From Rhodoferax sp. WC2427 (GTDB lineage: Bacteria > Pseudomonadota > Gammaproteobacteria > Burkholderiales > Burkholderiaceae_C), in NCBI RefSeq assembly GCF_040822085.1, contig NZ_CP162006.1, forward strand, positions 558,001 through 622,000: a DNA stretch of 64,000 nucleotides, in the 5' to 3' direction. Under the pieces are notes generated by a model. The model had not been told where the DNA came from and did no database searches. It saw nothing but the letters and a program-made list of their open reading frames with translations. This document shows positions 53,224-62,332 of the stretch, piece by piece (position 1 is the first letter of the stretch; every line of letters starts with the position of its first letter). A program made the translations under genes and the position numbers.

Positions 53224-53286
53224 AATAAATTAGGCTGCCAGCGCTTATTCCATCAGCACGAGCAGCTACTTATTCGATAGCATTTC
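53224..53286 (-). repeat. Dispersed three-part repeat downstream of ffh
   Basis: Minus-strand copy: ATGCTATCGAATAAGTAGC arm, hairpin with GTGCTGATGGAATAAGCGC, GGCAGCC tail. Its arm supplies the last residues and stop of the glycosyltransferase fragment at 53266-53400. Confidence 0.7.
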
Positions 53287-53400
53287 GGTATTTTTCAGCC
53301 ACCGGGCAAACACCGCCCGGTAGGCCTGTTCCACCGCGCGGGCAAAGCCGGGCTCGTCCACCCGGGGGCTGGCCTGCATTGGGCGGCGTAGCCCGGGCGG
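53266..53400 (-). pseudogene. Fragment of an O-GlcNAc-transferase-like (GT41) gene
   Basis: The minus strand encodes MQASPRVDEPGFARAVEQAY and RAVFARWLKN, which matches the C-terminal end of SPINDLY/GT41 glycosyltransferases (ASPL.D...FARALE.AYR..W..W). No upstream part is present, so this is a remnant lying between two copies of the dispersed repeat; the stop is given by the repeat (NTEMLSNK). Identification rests on about 30 residues. Confidence 0.5.
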
Positions 53401-53438
53401 CCTATGCCGGGGCCTTTCGTGCGCAAAACCCGCCCCAT

Positions 53439-53512
53439 TGAAAATAGTAGATATTTTCAGCCATTCGCGCTTATTCCATCGGCACAAAAAGCTATCTTTT
53501 GCATAGCAAATT
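53439..53512 (-). repeat. Dispersed three-part repeat, second copy after ffh
   Basis: Minus-strand copy: TTGCTATGCAAAAGATAGC arm, GTGCCGATGGAATAAGCGC hairpin, ATGGCTGAAAA tail. It flanks the GT41 fragment on the other side. From 53513 to the first chemoreceptor I see nothing definite. Confidence 0.6.
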
Positions 53513-53627
53513 CCAGAGGCCGGTCGGGCATCCGGTTAAACCCTAGGCGGGCAGCTTTACCCGGTTGTAGCGGGGATATTGGGTTATTCTTAACAATTAC
53601 TTACATTTTGCGGCAGAGACCCAGCTC

Positions 53628-55169
53628 ATGAAAAACCTGAAAATTTCGACCCGGCTGCTGGTGCTGGTGGGGGTGTTGTCGGCTTTGCTGGTGGCGGTGG
53701 GGGCGCTGGGGTTGCTGGGCATTGCCAAATCCAATGCGGCCATGGAGTCGATGTACCGCAACCGCATGCAGACCCAGAGCGCGGTGGCCGAATTCCAGTT
53801 TTTGACCATGCGCAACCGGCAACTGATCTCCAACGCCTTGCTGTCGCCGGTGCCCGAGAAGATTGCCAAGGCCACGGCCGAGGCCGAGGCCAATATCCTC
53901 CGGGTGAATAAGGTCTGGGCCGCGCTGGAGGCGACCCCCATGGGCCCGGGCGGCGATACCCTCGTCAAAGCCATTGCCGCCAAACAGCAAAAAATCATGC
54001 AGGAGGGTCTGCGCCCCGCGCTGCAGGCCCTGGCCGATGAAGACGTCGCCACGGCGCGCGTGCTGGCGGTGCGCAAGTTTGGCGATTTGTTCGACCCCAT
54101 CTTTATCGATATCAGCGGCCTGCTGGGGCTGGCCCAGGCCGATAGCCAGCGCGACTTCGAAGATGCCGTGGCCCGCTATGCCGCCATCCGCGCCACCTCG
54201 ATTGCGTCCATCCTGGCGGGTATCGTGTTTGCAGCCCTGTTTGGCTACACCCTGATGCGCGGCATCACCGGGCCGCTGTTGCGGGCGGGCGAAGTGGCCA
54301 ACGCGGTGGCGCAGGGGCATTTGAACCAGGCCATCGACACCTCGGGCAAAGACGAAGTCGCGGTGGTGATGCAGGCCCTGGCCGCCATGCAGGCCAGCCT
54401 GTCGCAGGTGGTGGCCACGGTGCGACAGGGTTCGGAGAGCGTGTCCACCGCCAGCGCCGAAATTGCCCAGGGCAACCACGACCTGAGCGCCCGCACCGAA
54501 CACCAGGCCAGCGCGCTGGAGCAAACTGCAGCCAGCATGGAAGAGCTGGGCTCTACCGTGCGGCAAAACGCCGACAGCGCGGCCCAGGCCAACCAGCTGG
54601 CCCAGCGCGCCAGCACCGTGGCGGTACAGGGCGGCGCGGTGGTGGCCGAGGTGGTGACCACCATGCGGGGCATCAACGACAGCTCGAAAAAGATCTCGGA
54701 CATCATCGGCGTGATCGACGGCATCGCCTTCCAGACCAACATCCTGGCCCTGAACGCCGCCGTGGAAGCCGCCCGGGCGGGCGAGCAGGGCCGGGGCTTT
54801 GCGGTGGTGGCCAGCGAGGTGCGCTCCCTGGCCGGGCGCAGCGCCGATGCGGCCAAGGAAATCAAGCTGCTGATCAGCGCCAGCGTGGACCGGGTGGCCC
54901 AGGGCACGGTGCTGGTGGACAAGGCGGGCACCACCATGGCCGAGGTGGTGTCTGCCATCCGCAGTGCCACCGACATCATGGGCGAGATCAGTGCCGCCAG
55001 CCGCGAGCAAAGCCTGGGGGTGTCCCAGGTGGGCGAGGCCGTGACCCAGATGGACCAGGCCACCCAGCAAAACGCCGCGCTGGTGGAAGAAATGGCGGCC
55101 GCCGCCAGCAGCATGCGGGGCCAGGCGCAAGACCTGGTGGACGCGGTGGCGGTGTTTGTACTGAAGTAA
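53628..55169 (+). CDS. Methyl-accepting chemotaxis protein
   Basis: This 513-residue chemoreceptor has two membrane helices (about 8-30 and 190-212) around a four-helix-bundle-type periplasmic domain, HAMP, and a long cytoplasmic signalling domain with the hairpin tip [30 protein letters not shown] that binds CheA/CheW. There is no NWETF-type C-terminal pentapeptide. The signalling half is nearly identical in DNA to the next chemoreceptor. Confidence 0.93.
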   Translation: MKNLKISTRLLVLVGVLSALLVAVGALGLLGIAKSNAAMESMYRNRMQTQSAVAEFQFLTMRNRQLISNALLSPVPEKIAKATAEAEANILRVNKVWAALEATPMGPGGDTLVKAIAAKQQKIMQEGLRPALQALADEDVATARVLAVRKFGDLFDPIFIDISGLLGLAQADSQRDFEDAVARYAAIRATSIASILAGIVFAALFGYTLMRGITGPLLRAGEVANAVAQGHLNQAIDTSGKDEVAVVMQALAAMQASLSQVVATVRQGSESVSTASAEIAQGNHDLSARTEHQASALEQTAASMEELGSTVRQNADSAAQANQLAQRASTVAVQGGAVVAEVVTTMRGINDSSKKISDIIGVIDGIAFQTNILALNAAVEAARAGEQGRGFAVVASEVRSLAGRSADAAKEIKLLISASVDRVAQGTVLVDKAGTTMAEVVSAIRSATDIMGEISAASREQSLGVSQVGEAVTQMDQATQQNAALVEEMAAAASSMRGQAQDLVDAVAVFVLK

Positions 55170-55292
55170 AGGCACAACGCCAGGCTCAGCGCTGCGCATG
55201 TCTATCTGCCCACCTTGCAGGCGCAATGCCTGCGGTTTGGCCGCGCTGGCATCCTGGTGCCGCAGGAAGCACCGTCTTTGCGTCTGGAGTGC

Positions 55293-55352
55293 CTTTTAGG
55301 CATCTAGCGCTTATCCAAAGGGCGTAACCAGCTATTTTTTATATAGCTTTTG
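55293..55352 (-). repeat. Dispersed three-part repeat between chemoreceptor genes
   Basis: Minus-strand copy: AAGCTATATAAAAAATAGC arm, TTACGCCCTTTGGATAAGCGC hairpin region, TAGATGCCTAAAA tail. It lies about 125 bp after the first chemoreceptor. The rest of 55170-55522 holds only a possible promoter. Confidence 0.65.
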
Positions 55353-55381
55353 GGTGGCTGGCATGGGATGAAAAATTGGTG

Positions 55382-55409
55382 TAAAAAGACACCATTCCGT
55401 AGCCAAAGC
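55382..55409 (+). promoter_or_regulatory. Possible sigma-28 promoter of the second chemoreceptor
   Basis: TAAAAAGA, 12 nt, GCCAAAGC resembles the FliA consensus TAAAGTTT-N11-GCCGATAA, 114 nt before the ATG. The match is loose. Confidence 0.3.
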
Positions 55410-55522
55410 TACCCACAAAATAGTTACTATCAGTTACGGGTCGCAGATGGGGAGTTACAGGCTGGGCCTGTGCCGCACATCTTTGCGGACGGCTTCTGCC
55501 CCGATTGAAAGGACTCTCTGCC

Positions 55523-57103
55523 ATGCAACTCTCCGCATTGAAGGTCAGCACCCGCTTGAACCTCGGTTTCAGTCTGGTGGTGGTGCTGTCGCTGCTGTCG
55601 GCGGGGCTGGCCCTGTACAAGCTGTCCGCCGTGGCGAGCGACCTGGAGACCGTGGTCACGGTCAACAACGCCAAGATTGCGTTCAACACCAGTTTGTCGC
55701 AGGACGTGCATGTCGTTGCCCGCGTCATCCGCACCATTGCGCTGCTGGACGACAAAGCCGCCAAAGACCGGGAGATGGGCAAGATCGCCGAGGCGCGTGA
55801 CGGCTACGACAAGGCCTGGCAGGCACTGCAAAAGTTTCCGCCCAGCGAAAGCGGCAAGGCCTTGCGCGCCAAGATTGCCCAGGTCGCCCAGACCGCCCGT
55901 GCGCTGAACAACCAGGTCCTCGCCCTGGGCATGGCCGACAAGCCTGCCGAGGCCACCGCGCTGCTGCTCAAGGAGGCGGGCCCGGCCACCACGCAGTGGC
56001 AGGAGGCGATTGCCGACAACATCCGCCTCCAGCAGGAGGACAACGACGCAGAATACCGCGGGGCGATGGACGACTACCACCAGGCGCGCAATCTGCTGAT
56101 CGGCTTTGGGCTCTTCAGTGTGCTGTTGGCCGCGGCGGTCGGCACGCTCATCAACCGCTCCATCTTGCGCCAATTGGGCGCCGAGCCCGCCACTGCCACC
56201 GCCCTGGCGCAGAGCGTGGCCGCGGGCGATCTGGGTGTGCAGATCCAACTGCGTGCGGGTGACGCCACCAGCCTGATGGCGCAATTGCAAAGCATGCAGG
56301 CCAGCCTGGTGCGGTTGGTTACCCAGGTGCGCGTGGGTTCGGAAAGTGTGGCCACCGCCAGCGCCGAAATTGCCCAGGGTAACCACGACCTCAGCGCCCG
56401 CACCGAGCAACAGGCCAGCGCACTGGAGGAAACCGCCGCTTCGATGGAGCAGCTCAGCGCCACCGTGCGGCAAAACGCCGACAGCGCGGTCCAGGCCAAC
56501 CAGCTGGCCCAGCGCGCCAGCACCGTGGCCGTGCAGGGCGGCGCCGTCGTGGCCGAGGTGGTGACCACCATGCAGGGCATCAACGCCAGCTCCCAAAAGA
56601 TTGCCGACATCATCGGCGTGATCGACGGCATCGCCTTCCAGACCAACATCCTGGCCCTGAACGCCGCGGTGGAAGCCGCCCGCGCGGGCGAGCAGGGCCG
56701 GGGCTTTGCGGTGGTGGCCAGCGAGGTGCGGTCGCTGGCCGGGCGCAGCGCCGATGCGGCCAAGGAAATCAAGCTGCTGATCAGCGCCAGCGTGGACCGG
56801 GTGGCCCAGGGCACGGTGCTGGTGGACAAGGCGGGCACCACCATGGCCGAGGTGGTATCTGCCATCCGCCGGGTCACCGACATCGTCGGTGAGATCAGCG
56901 CCGCCAGCAACGAACAAAGCGCAGGCGTTGCGCAGGTTGGCGAGGCGGTGGTCCAGATCGACCACGTGACCCAGCAAAACGCCGCCCTGGTGGAAGAAAT
57001 GGCTGCCGCGGCCGGCAGTATGAAGACGCAGGCAGAGGATCTGGTGGCCTCGGTGGCGGTGTTCACGCTGCCCCACGGCGTGGATCTGCCAAGGCTGCGA
57101 TAG
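55523..57103 (+). CDS. Methyl-accepting chemotaxis protein
   Basis: This 526-residue chemoreceptor of the same class as its upstream neighbour has an N-terminal helix ([18 protein letters not shown]), a four-helix-bundle ligand domain, a second helix ([19 protein letters not shown]), HAMP and the signalling hairpin [33 protein letters not shown] 55523 with AAAGGA upstream is preferred over one 18 nt earlier. The ligand domain differs from the first receptor while the signalling half is almost the same. Confidence 0.93.
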   Translation: MQLSALKVSTRLNLGFSLVVVLSLLSAGLALYKLSAVASDLETVVTVNNAKIAFNTSLSQDVHVVARVIRTIALLDDKAAKDREMGKIAEARDGYDKAWQALQKFPPSESGKALRAKIAQVAQTARALNNQVLALGMADKPAEATALLLKEAGPATTQWQEAIADNIRLQQEDNDAEYRGAMDDYHQARNLLIGFGLFSVLLAAAVGTLINRSILRQLGAEPATATALAQSVAAGDLGVQIQLRAGDATSLMAQLQSMQASLVRLVTQVRVGSESVATASAEIAQGNHDLSARTEQQASALEETAASMEQLSATVRQNADSAVQANQLAQRASTVAVQGGAVVAEVVTTMQGINASSQKIADIIGVIDGIAFQTNILALNAAVEAARAGEQGRGFAVVASEVRSLAGRSADAAKEIKLLISASVDRVAQGTVLVDKAGTTMAEVVSAIRRVTDIVGEISAASNEQSAGVAQVGEAVVQIDHVTQQNAALVEEMAAAAGSMKTQAEDLVASVAVFTLPHGVDLPRLR

Positions 57104-57181
57104 GCGGGAGATGCCAGGCCGGTGGGGCCTCAACACCACCACGGAACCAGCTTTACCGTTGACCAACCGATGAGGATCTTG

Positions 57182-58750
57182 ATGCGCAACAACCAACCCA
57201 TTCTGAACCAGGAATATCCCTTCCCCAGTGGGCAGACCTTGGTGTCTACGACCGATCTGCAGGGCAACATCCGCTACTGCAATCCGTACTTCATCGAGGT
57301 CAGCGGCTTCAGCCGCGACGAGTTGCTGGGGCAGCCGCACAACCTGATTCGCCACCCGGACATGCCCGAAGAGGCCTATCGGGACATGTGGGCCACCATC
57401 AAGAGCGGGCGGCCCTGGTCGGCGATGGTGAAGAACCGGCGCAAGGACGGCAGCTACTACTGGGTGCGGGCCAACGTCACGCCGCTGATGGAAGGCACCC
57501 AGCCCACCGGCTACATGTCGGTGCGCACCGAACCCCTGCGCGCCGACATCGACGCCGCCACCGCGCTGTACGCCCGCATGCGCGCCGAAAAGGCCCAGGG
57601 CCAGCGCATCACCTGCCTGGACGGCGGCCATGTGCGGGTCAACAGCCTGGCCGGGCGTATCGCCACGGCGCTGAGGCTGGGGCTGGCGGGCAAGCTGACC
57701 CTGGCTGCCGGGGCCCTGGCGGCCCTGGGCGTGGCCGCAGGGGTGGCCATCGGCGGGGCCTCGGTGGGCTCCATGGCGCTGGTGGCGGTACCCACGGTGC
57801 TGGTGTGCGGGCTGGTGGGCGGCTGGCTGCTGAAGACCTTGGCCATTGATCCGCTGCTGAGCCTGGTGGCTTTCTCCAACCGGATGGCCGCCGGGGACCT
57901 GACGCAGAGCCTGCAAAGCCAGGGCACCGATGCCATGGGCAGCCTGTCGGCGGCGCTGAACCAGCTCAACGTCAACCTGCTGTCCATCGTGCGCGATGCA
58001 CGCACCGGGGTGGAAAACATGTCGATTTCCACCCAGGAGATTGCGGCGGGCAACAACGATCTGTCGCAGCGCACCGAAAGCCAGGCCAGCAACCTGGAGC
58101 AAACCGCCGCCTCGATGGAGCAACTCACCGCCACCGTACGGCAGAACACCGACTCCGCCATCCAGGCGGCCCAACTGGCCGCGCAGGCCGATGCCGTCAC
58201 CCGCCGCGGCGGCGAGGCGGTGCAGGACGTCACCCGCACCATGCGCGAGATCAGTGCCTCGTCGGCCCGTATCGGCGAGATCATCCAGGTGATCGACAGC
58301 ATTGCTTTCCAGACCAACATTCTGGCCCTGAACGCCGCCGTGGAAGCGGCCCGTGCGGGCGACCAGGGGCGGGGTTTTGCGGTGGTGGCCTCGGAGGTGC
58401 GGGCGCTGTCGCAGCGCACGGCCTCGGCCGCGCGCGAGGTCAAGACCCTGATTGCCGAGTCTGCCGCCACGGTGGACAGCGGCAGCCGCCTGGCCGACGC
58501 CGCCCAGGTCACCATGGGCGACGCCCTGGCCTCGGTGAGCCGGGTGACTTTGCTGGTGAATGAAATCAGCGCCGCCTCGCGCGAGCAGCAGGAGGGCATT
58601 GCGCAGGTGAATGACGCCATCACCCAGATGGACAACATCACCCAGCAAAACGCCGCGTTGGTCGAGCAGATTGCCGCCGCGGCCACCGCGCTGCACGGGC
58701 AGTCGGAGGCGGTGTCGGAGAGCGTGCGGGTGTTCCGGCTACAGCGCTAA
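57182..58750 (+). CDS. PAS-domain chemoreceptor (Aer-like)
   Basis: This 522-residue receptor begins with a PAS domain (about 10-120: [38 protein letters not shown], in parts) like the FAD-binding energy sensor Aer, then two adjoining membrane helices (about 165-215), HAMP and a signalling domain with [30 protein letters not shown]. It probably senses redox state or oxygen. GAGGA lies 8 nt before ATG 57182; ATGs at 57122 and 57170 are less likely. Confidence 0.92.
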   Translation: MRNNQPILNQEYPFPSGQTLVSTTDLQGNIRYCNPYFIEVSGFSRDELLGQPHNLIRHPDMPEEAYRDMWATIKSGRPWSAMVKNRRKDGSYYWVRANVTPLMEGTQPTGYMSVRTEPLRADIDAATALYARMRAEKAQGQRITCLDGGHVRVNSLAGRIATALRLGLAGKLTLAAGALAALGVAAGVAIGGASVGSMALVAVPTVLVCGLVGGWLLKTLAIDPLLSLVAFSNRMAAGDLTQSLQSQGTDAMGSLSAALNQLNVNLLSIVRDARTGVENMSISTQEIAAGNNDLSQRTESQASNLEQTAASMEQLTATVRQNTDSAIQAAQLAAQADAVTRRGGEAVQDVTRTMREISASSARIGEIIQVIDSIAFQTNILALNAAVEAARAGDQGRGFAVVASEVRALSQRTASAAREVKTLIAESAATVDSGSRLADAAQVTMGDALASVSRVTLLVNEISAASREQQEGIAQVNDAITQMDNITQQNAALVEQIAAAATALHGQSEAVSESVRVFRLQR

Positions 58751-58802
58751 CCGCCCCAGGCGGCAGTCCAGCGGCGTTCCAACAGACTGGCGTGGCCGCT
58801 GG

Positions 58803-58870
58803 ATTTATAAGATTTAACGGGTTTGCGCCCATGGATAGGGCGTAAGCAGCTATTTTTTTTAATAGCAACT
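58803..58870 (-). repeat. Dispersed three-part repeat at the metalloprotease 3' end
   Basis: Minus-strand copy beginning one base after the metalloprotease TAG: TTGCTATTAAAAAAAATAGC arm, TTACGCCCTATCCATGGGCGC hairpin, AACCCGTTAAA tail. Confidence 0.7.
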
Positions 58871-61550
58871 AGCTGCTGGACCGGACCAGCTTGGCAGACA
58901 GGGCGTTGCGCAAGGTCAGGGCGTTGTCGGCCAAGTGCTGCTGGATATCGGCGTTGTTGCCACGGCGCTGCTGGGCGGCGCTGATGCGTGCCAGCAAGGC
59001 CATGGCCTGCCCGCGCACCATGCTGCGGGCGTCGGCGCGCGTGGCACCGGAGGGGCGCAGCACCAGGGCGGCCAGGCGCTCGGTGTAGGCGTGTTGCAGC
59101 TCGCGCTGTTCGGCGTTGGGGGCGGCGGTGTCGGTCCAGACCTCGGCTTCCACCCGGCGCACCAGCTCGGGCAAGCGCAGCGCGGCCTCCGAGGGGGCCA
59201 GGCGGCTGTCGTTGTCCAGCAGCTTGCCCGCCAGCGCATCGCCCATCAGGCTGTTGAGCACCAGCAGGCGCAGGCCAAACACCTCGCGTGCCAGGGGCAG
59301 GTCGCCCGCGCTGGCGGGGGCTTCGGCGCGGGCCAGGTAGTCGGGCACCAGGCGGCGTTGGAGCTGGGGCGAGACGGCAAAACTGCGGGTGGCCAACACC
59401 TCGTGCAGCAGCAGATCGAGCGCGGCGCGTTGGTCGGCGGCGGGGGTGTTTTGGGCCGGATCGCGCCCGGTGTTGGCAAAGTCACGCAGCATGCGCACCC
59501 CGCCCAGCTGGCGCAGCAGAATGCCGGTGGCCGCGCCTGCATCCGACAGCGATTCGCGCAGCAGGCGGCGCACGCGGCTCCAGTCCTGGTCGGGCAGGGG
59601 CTGCAGGGTTTCCAGCCGCTGGAACACGCCGTGGGCAATGGCGAAGCGCTGGCGGGCGTAGGCCACCGGGTTGTCGCCCAGGTCGCGCTGCAGGGTTTCG
59701 GGGTCGGCCCCAAGGTAGAAGTCTTCGTCGGTGCCAAAGGCCAGTGCAGGCTCGGCGCTGCGGCTGGCAATCTGCGCCAGCGTGGTGGCTTCCGCCGCGG
59801 GGGCAATGGGACGGTAGGCGTAGTCGATGGCCCAGTAGTCGTACGGGCCCAGCGTGGTCTGGACGGCCACCGGGCGCGGCTGGCCGGGCAGGCCCGGGCC
59901 GATGGGAAGGTTGATCGGCAGGTAGTCCATCACCGAGCCACTCAGGCCCTGCGCCTGGGTGAAGGCCGGGTCGGCCAGCTGCGCCTGGGTGAACAGCCGC
60001 GAGGCGCGGAAGTTGTGCCGCAGGCCCAGGGTGTGGCCCACCTCGTGCACTGTCAGGCTGGTGATGTAGTCGCGCACGAATTGCTCGGCTTGCGGGCTGT
60101 CCGGGGCCATGTCGCCCTGGGTGCTGAGCAGGTCCATCGCGTAGGCCAGCTGCTCGCCCGCTTCTGCGCCAATGTCGCAGTCCTGGCTGGCCTGCGAGGC
60201 TTCCAGGGCGGTGGGTTCCAGGCGGCGCACCGCGGAGGCGCGGGTGGCGCGCACGCTTTGGCTCTCGATGCGGATGTCGGCGTCCAGGATTTCACCGGTG
60301 CGCGGGTCCACGTGGCGCGGGCCGATGGCGGCAAAGCCGGTGCTGTTGTTGGTGGACCAGCGCACCGAGGCGCGGCCAAAGTCCAGGGTGTCGAAGTCCG
60401 CGTCGTCGGCCTGCTGCTCTACCCGGATCGCGTTGTGGAAGCCGATCCGCTCAAACGCCGGGTTCCACGCCAGGATGCCCGCGCGGATGGCGTCGCGGTA
60501 TTTCACCGGCACGCTGCGGTCGATCCAGTAGGTGATGGGTTTTACCGGCTCGGACAGCTCGGCCTGCGGGTCCTGCTTTTCCAGCCGCCAGCGGGCGATG
60601 AAGCGCTGCCGGGCAGTGGGGGCCAGGTCGTCGCCAAAGTTTTCCACCGACTCCACAAAGTGGCCGATGCGCGGGTCGGCCAGGCGCGGGGCCATGGTCT
60701 GCGCAGGCAGGCGCGCCAGCGAGTAGTTGATCTGGATGAACATGCTGCGCGGGTCCACCAGGTTCTGCGGCGTGCCGGGCAGGTTGCTGCCAGGCGCAGG
60801 CAGGGCGATACCGGCGGTGGCGTAGTGGTTCATCACCTCCAGCACCAGCAGGTCGGGCGTGCCGCGCACCTTCAGGATGGCCGAGTTGCGCATGTCCACG
60901 CCGTAGTTTTGCCGGTAGGTGTGGGCCAGCGTCTGGGCCACGCCGCCCATGTCGTTGATGAACAGCGCACCCGCATCCACCAGCACGCTCTGGCGGTTCG
61001 GGTGGGGCTGGCTGGCCACCGGGGTGCTGCCCAGCAGGCTGGGGGCGTAGGCGGCGGCCACGGCGCGGGCCTCGGGCGTGCCGGGCGGGGCCACGAAGTC
61101 GGTGTTGCGCGCCACCAGCTGCACCACGTTGTGCACGCGGCGAAATTCCACCAGGCGGGGCGCCAGCATGCGGCCACCATACAGCCCGCCTTCGCCAATG
61201 CCATTGGCCATCTTGGGCGATAAAAAGAAAGGCTTGCCAAAGTCGTCCGGCCCCAGCTCCAGCCAGAAACGCTCGTCGCGCTGGTACATCGAAAACAGCC
61301 CGATGCTGCGCTGGGTGCCCTGCAACACGCTGGCAAACAGCGGCAGGGGCGAGGGCGGCGCACCGGGGGCCCGGGGCGCGCTGGCGGCCGATTGCGCCGC
61401 CACTGCTGCGGTGGTGGCCACGGTGGCCGCCGCCTGTGCCGTCTGGGCCGCTGCCGCGGCCACTTCCAGGTTGATTTTGGTGGTGGGGGTGGCGCAACCT
61501 GACAGCACAAAGGCCAAGGTCAACGTGGCGCGGAGTCGATGCTGGGTCAT
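58869..61550 (-). CDS. Zinc metalloprotease, lipoprotein (DUF5117/DUF4953 type)
   Basis: This 893-residue protein has a lipoprotein signal peptide ending in LSGC (Cys about 19), an Ala-rich spacer, a beta-rich N-terminal domain (DUF5117-like), then a metzincin-type zinc motif HEVGHTLGLRHNF (HExxHxxGxxH) near residue 505 and a long C-terminal helical region. It is probably anchored to the outer membrane facing the periplasm; substrate unknown. The 3' end abuts a dispersed repeat. Confidence 0.87.
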   Translation of the reverse strand: MTQHRLRATLTLAFVLSGCATPTTKINLEVAAAAAQTAQAAATVATTAAVAAQSAASAPRAPGAPPSPLPLFASVLQGTQRSIGLFSMYQRDERFWLELGPDDFGKPFFLSPKMANGIGEGGLYGGRMLAPRLVEFRRVHNVVQLVARNTDFVAPPGTPEARAVAAAYAPSLLGSTPVASQPHPNRQSVLVDAGALFINDMGGVAQTLAHTYRQNYGVDMRNSAILKVRGTPDLLVLEVMNHYATAGIALPAPGSNLPGTPQNLVDPRSMFIQINYSLARLPAQTMAPRLADPRIGHFVESVENFGDDLAPTARQRFIARWRLEKQDPQAELSEPVKPITYWIDRSVPVKYRDAIRAGILAWNPAFERIGFHNAIRVEQQADDADFDTLDFGRASVRWSTNNSTGFAAIGPRHVDPRTGEILDADIRIESQSVRATRASAVRRLEPTALEASQASQDCDIGAEAGEQLAYAMDLLSTQGDMAPDSPQAEQFVRDYITSLTVHEVGHTLGLRHNFRASRLFTQAQLADPAFTQAQGLSGSVMDYLPINLPIGPGLPGQPRPVAVQTTLGPYDYWAIDYAYRPIAPAAEATTLAQIASRSAEPALAFGTDEDFYLGADPETLQRDLGDNPVAYARQRFAIAHGVFQRLETLQPLPDQDWSRVRRLLRESLSDAGAATGILLRQLGGVRMLRDFANTGRDPAQNTPAADQRAALDLLLHEVLATRSFAVSPQLQRRLVPDYLARAEAPASAGDLPLAREVFGLRLLVLNSLMGDALAGKLLDNDSRLAPSEAALRLPELVRRVEAEVWTDTAAPNAEQRELQHAYTERLAALVLRPSGATRADARSMVRGQAMALLARISAAQQRRGNNADIQQHLADNALTLRNALSAKLVRSSS

Positions 61551-61665
61551 TGCGCTTTGTCTCTATCTTTTATAAAAAAAGCGGCCTGGCGCAGATCCTG
61601 TTGGCGTCGGCGGCTATCCAAACCATCGTACCTGATGCGTGTGAAGTCGCTCCCTACAATGCCCC

Positions 61666-62271
61666 ATGGTTTTCGTCACCCATCGCCCCGTGTGTGGCCT
61701 GTGCCTGCGTCCGCACCGCACCTGCATCTGCCAGTGGGTGCGCCCCACGGCCCACGCGGTGGAGGTGCTGGTGCTGCAGCACCCGCTGGAAGTGCACCAG
61801 GCCAAGGGCAGTGCCCGCCTGCTGCACCTCAGCCTGCCGCACAGCCGGTTGCTGGTGGGCGAGGCGTTTGCCGCGCCGGTCTGGCCGGTAGATGGCAAAA
61901 ACACGCTGCTGCTGTACCCCGACACGCCGCTGGACACCGCCCCCGACCTGTTGCCCCCGCCCCCGCTACCGCCCGAATGGCTGCAAGACCCATCGCGCCT
62001 GCGCCTGGTGGTGCTGGACGGCACCTGGCGCAAAAGCCGCAAGATGCTGTACAGCAGCCCGCCGCTGCAAGCCTTGCCCCGCCTGGCCCTGCGCGGCCTG
62101 CCGCCGTCGCACTACCGCATCCGCAAGGCCCATCTGCCGGACCAGCTGTCTACGCTGGAGGCCACCTGCGCGGCGCTGGCGCAGCTGGAGGGGGATGCCG
62201 AGCGGTTTGCGCCCTTGCTGGCCGCGTTTGACGGGTTTGTGGGGCAGCAGGCGGGCTACCTGCCGGGCTAG
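61666..62271 (+). CDS. tapT: DTW-domain tRNA-uridine aminocarboxypropyltransferase
   Basis: This 201-residue DTW-domain protein has an N-terminal Cys cluster (CGLCLRPHRTCIC), QHPLEVHQAKGSARLL and the family motif VVLDGTWRKSRKM. E. coli TapT uses SAM to add the acp group to U47 of tRNAs. ATG 61666 lies 115 nt from the divergent metalloprotease. A dispersed repeat starts four bases after its stop. Confidence 0.87.
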   Translation: MVFVTHRPVCGLCLRPHRTCICQWVRPTAHAVEVLVLQHPLEVHQAKGSARLLHLSLPHSRLLVGEAFAAPVWPVDGKNTLLLYPDTPLDTAPDLLPPPPLPPEWLQDPSRLRLVVLDGTWRKSRKMLYSSPPLQALPRLALRGLPPSHYRIRKAHLPDQLSTLEATCAALAQLEGDAERFAPLLAAFDGFVGQQAGYLPG

Positions 62272-62274
62272 GGG

Positions 62275-62330
62275 TGCTACTTTTTCAATAGCTGCTTGCG
62301 CCGATGGAATGGGCGCTGGAGCCCGATTTC
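62275..62330 (+). repeat. Dispersed three-part repeat between tapT and priA
   Basis: Plus-strand copy: GTGCTACTTTTTCAATAGC arm, TTGCGCCGATGGAATGGGCGC hairpin, TGGAGCCCGATTT tail. It fills the whole space between the convergent tapT and priA genes. Confidence 0.75.
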
Positions 62331-62332
62331 TC

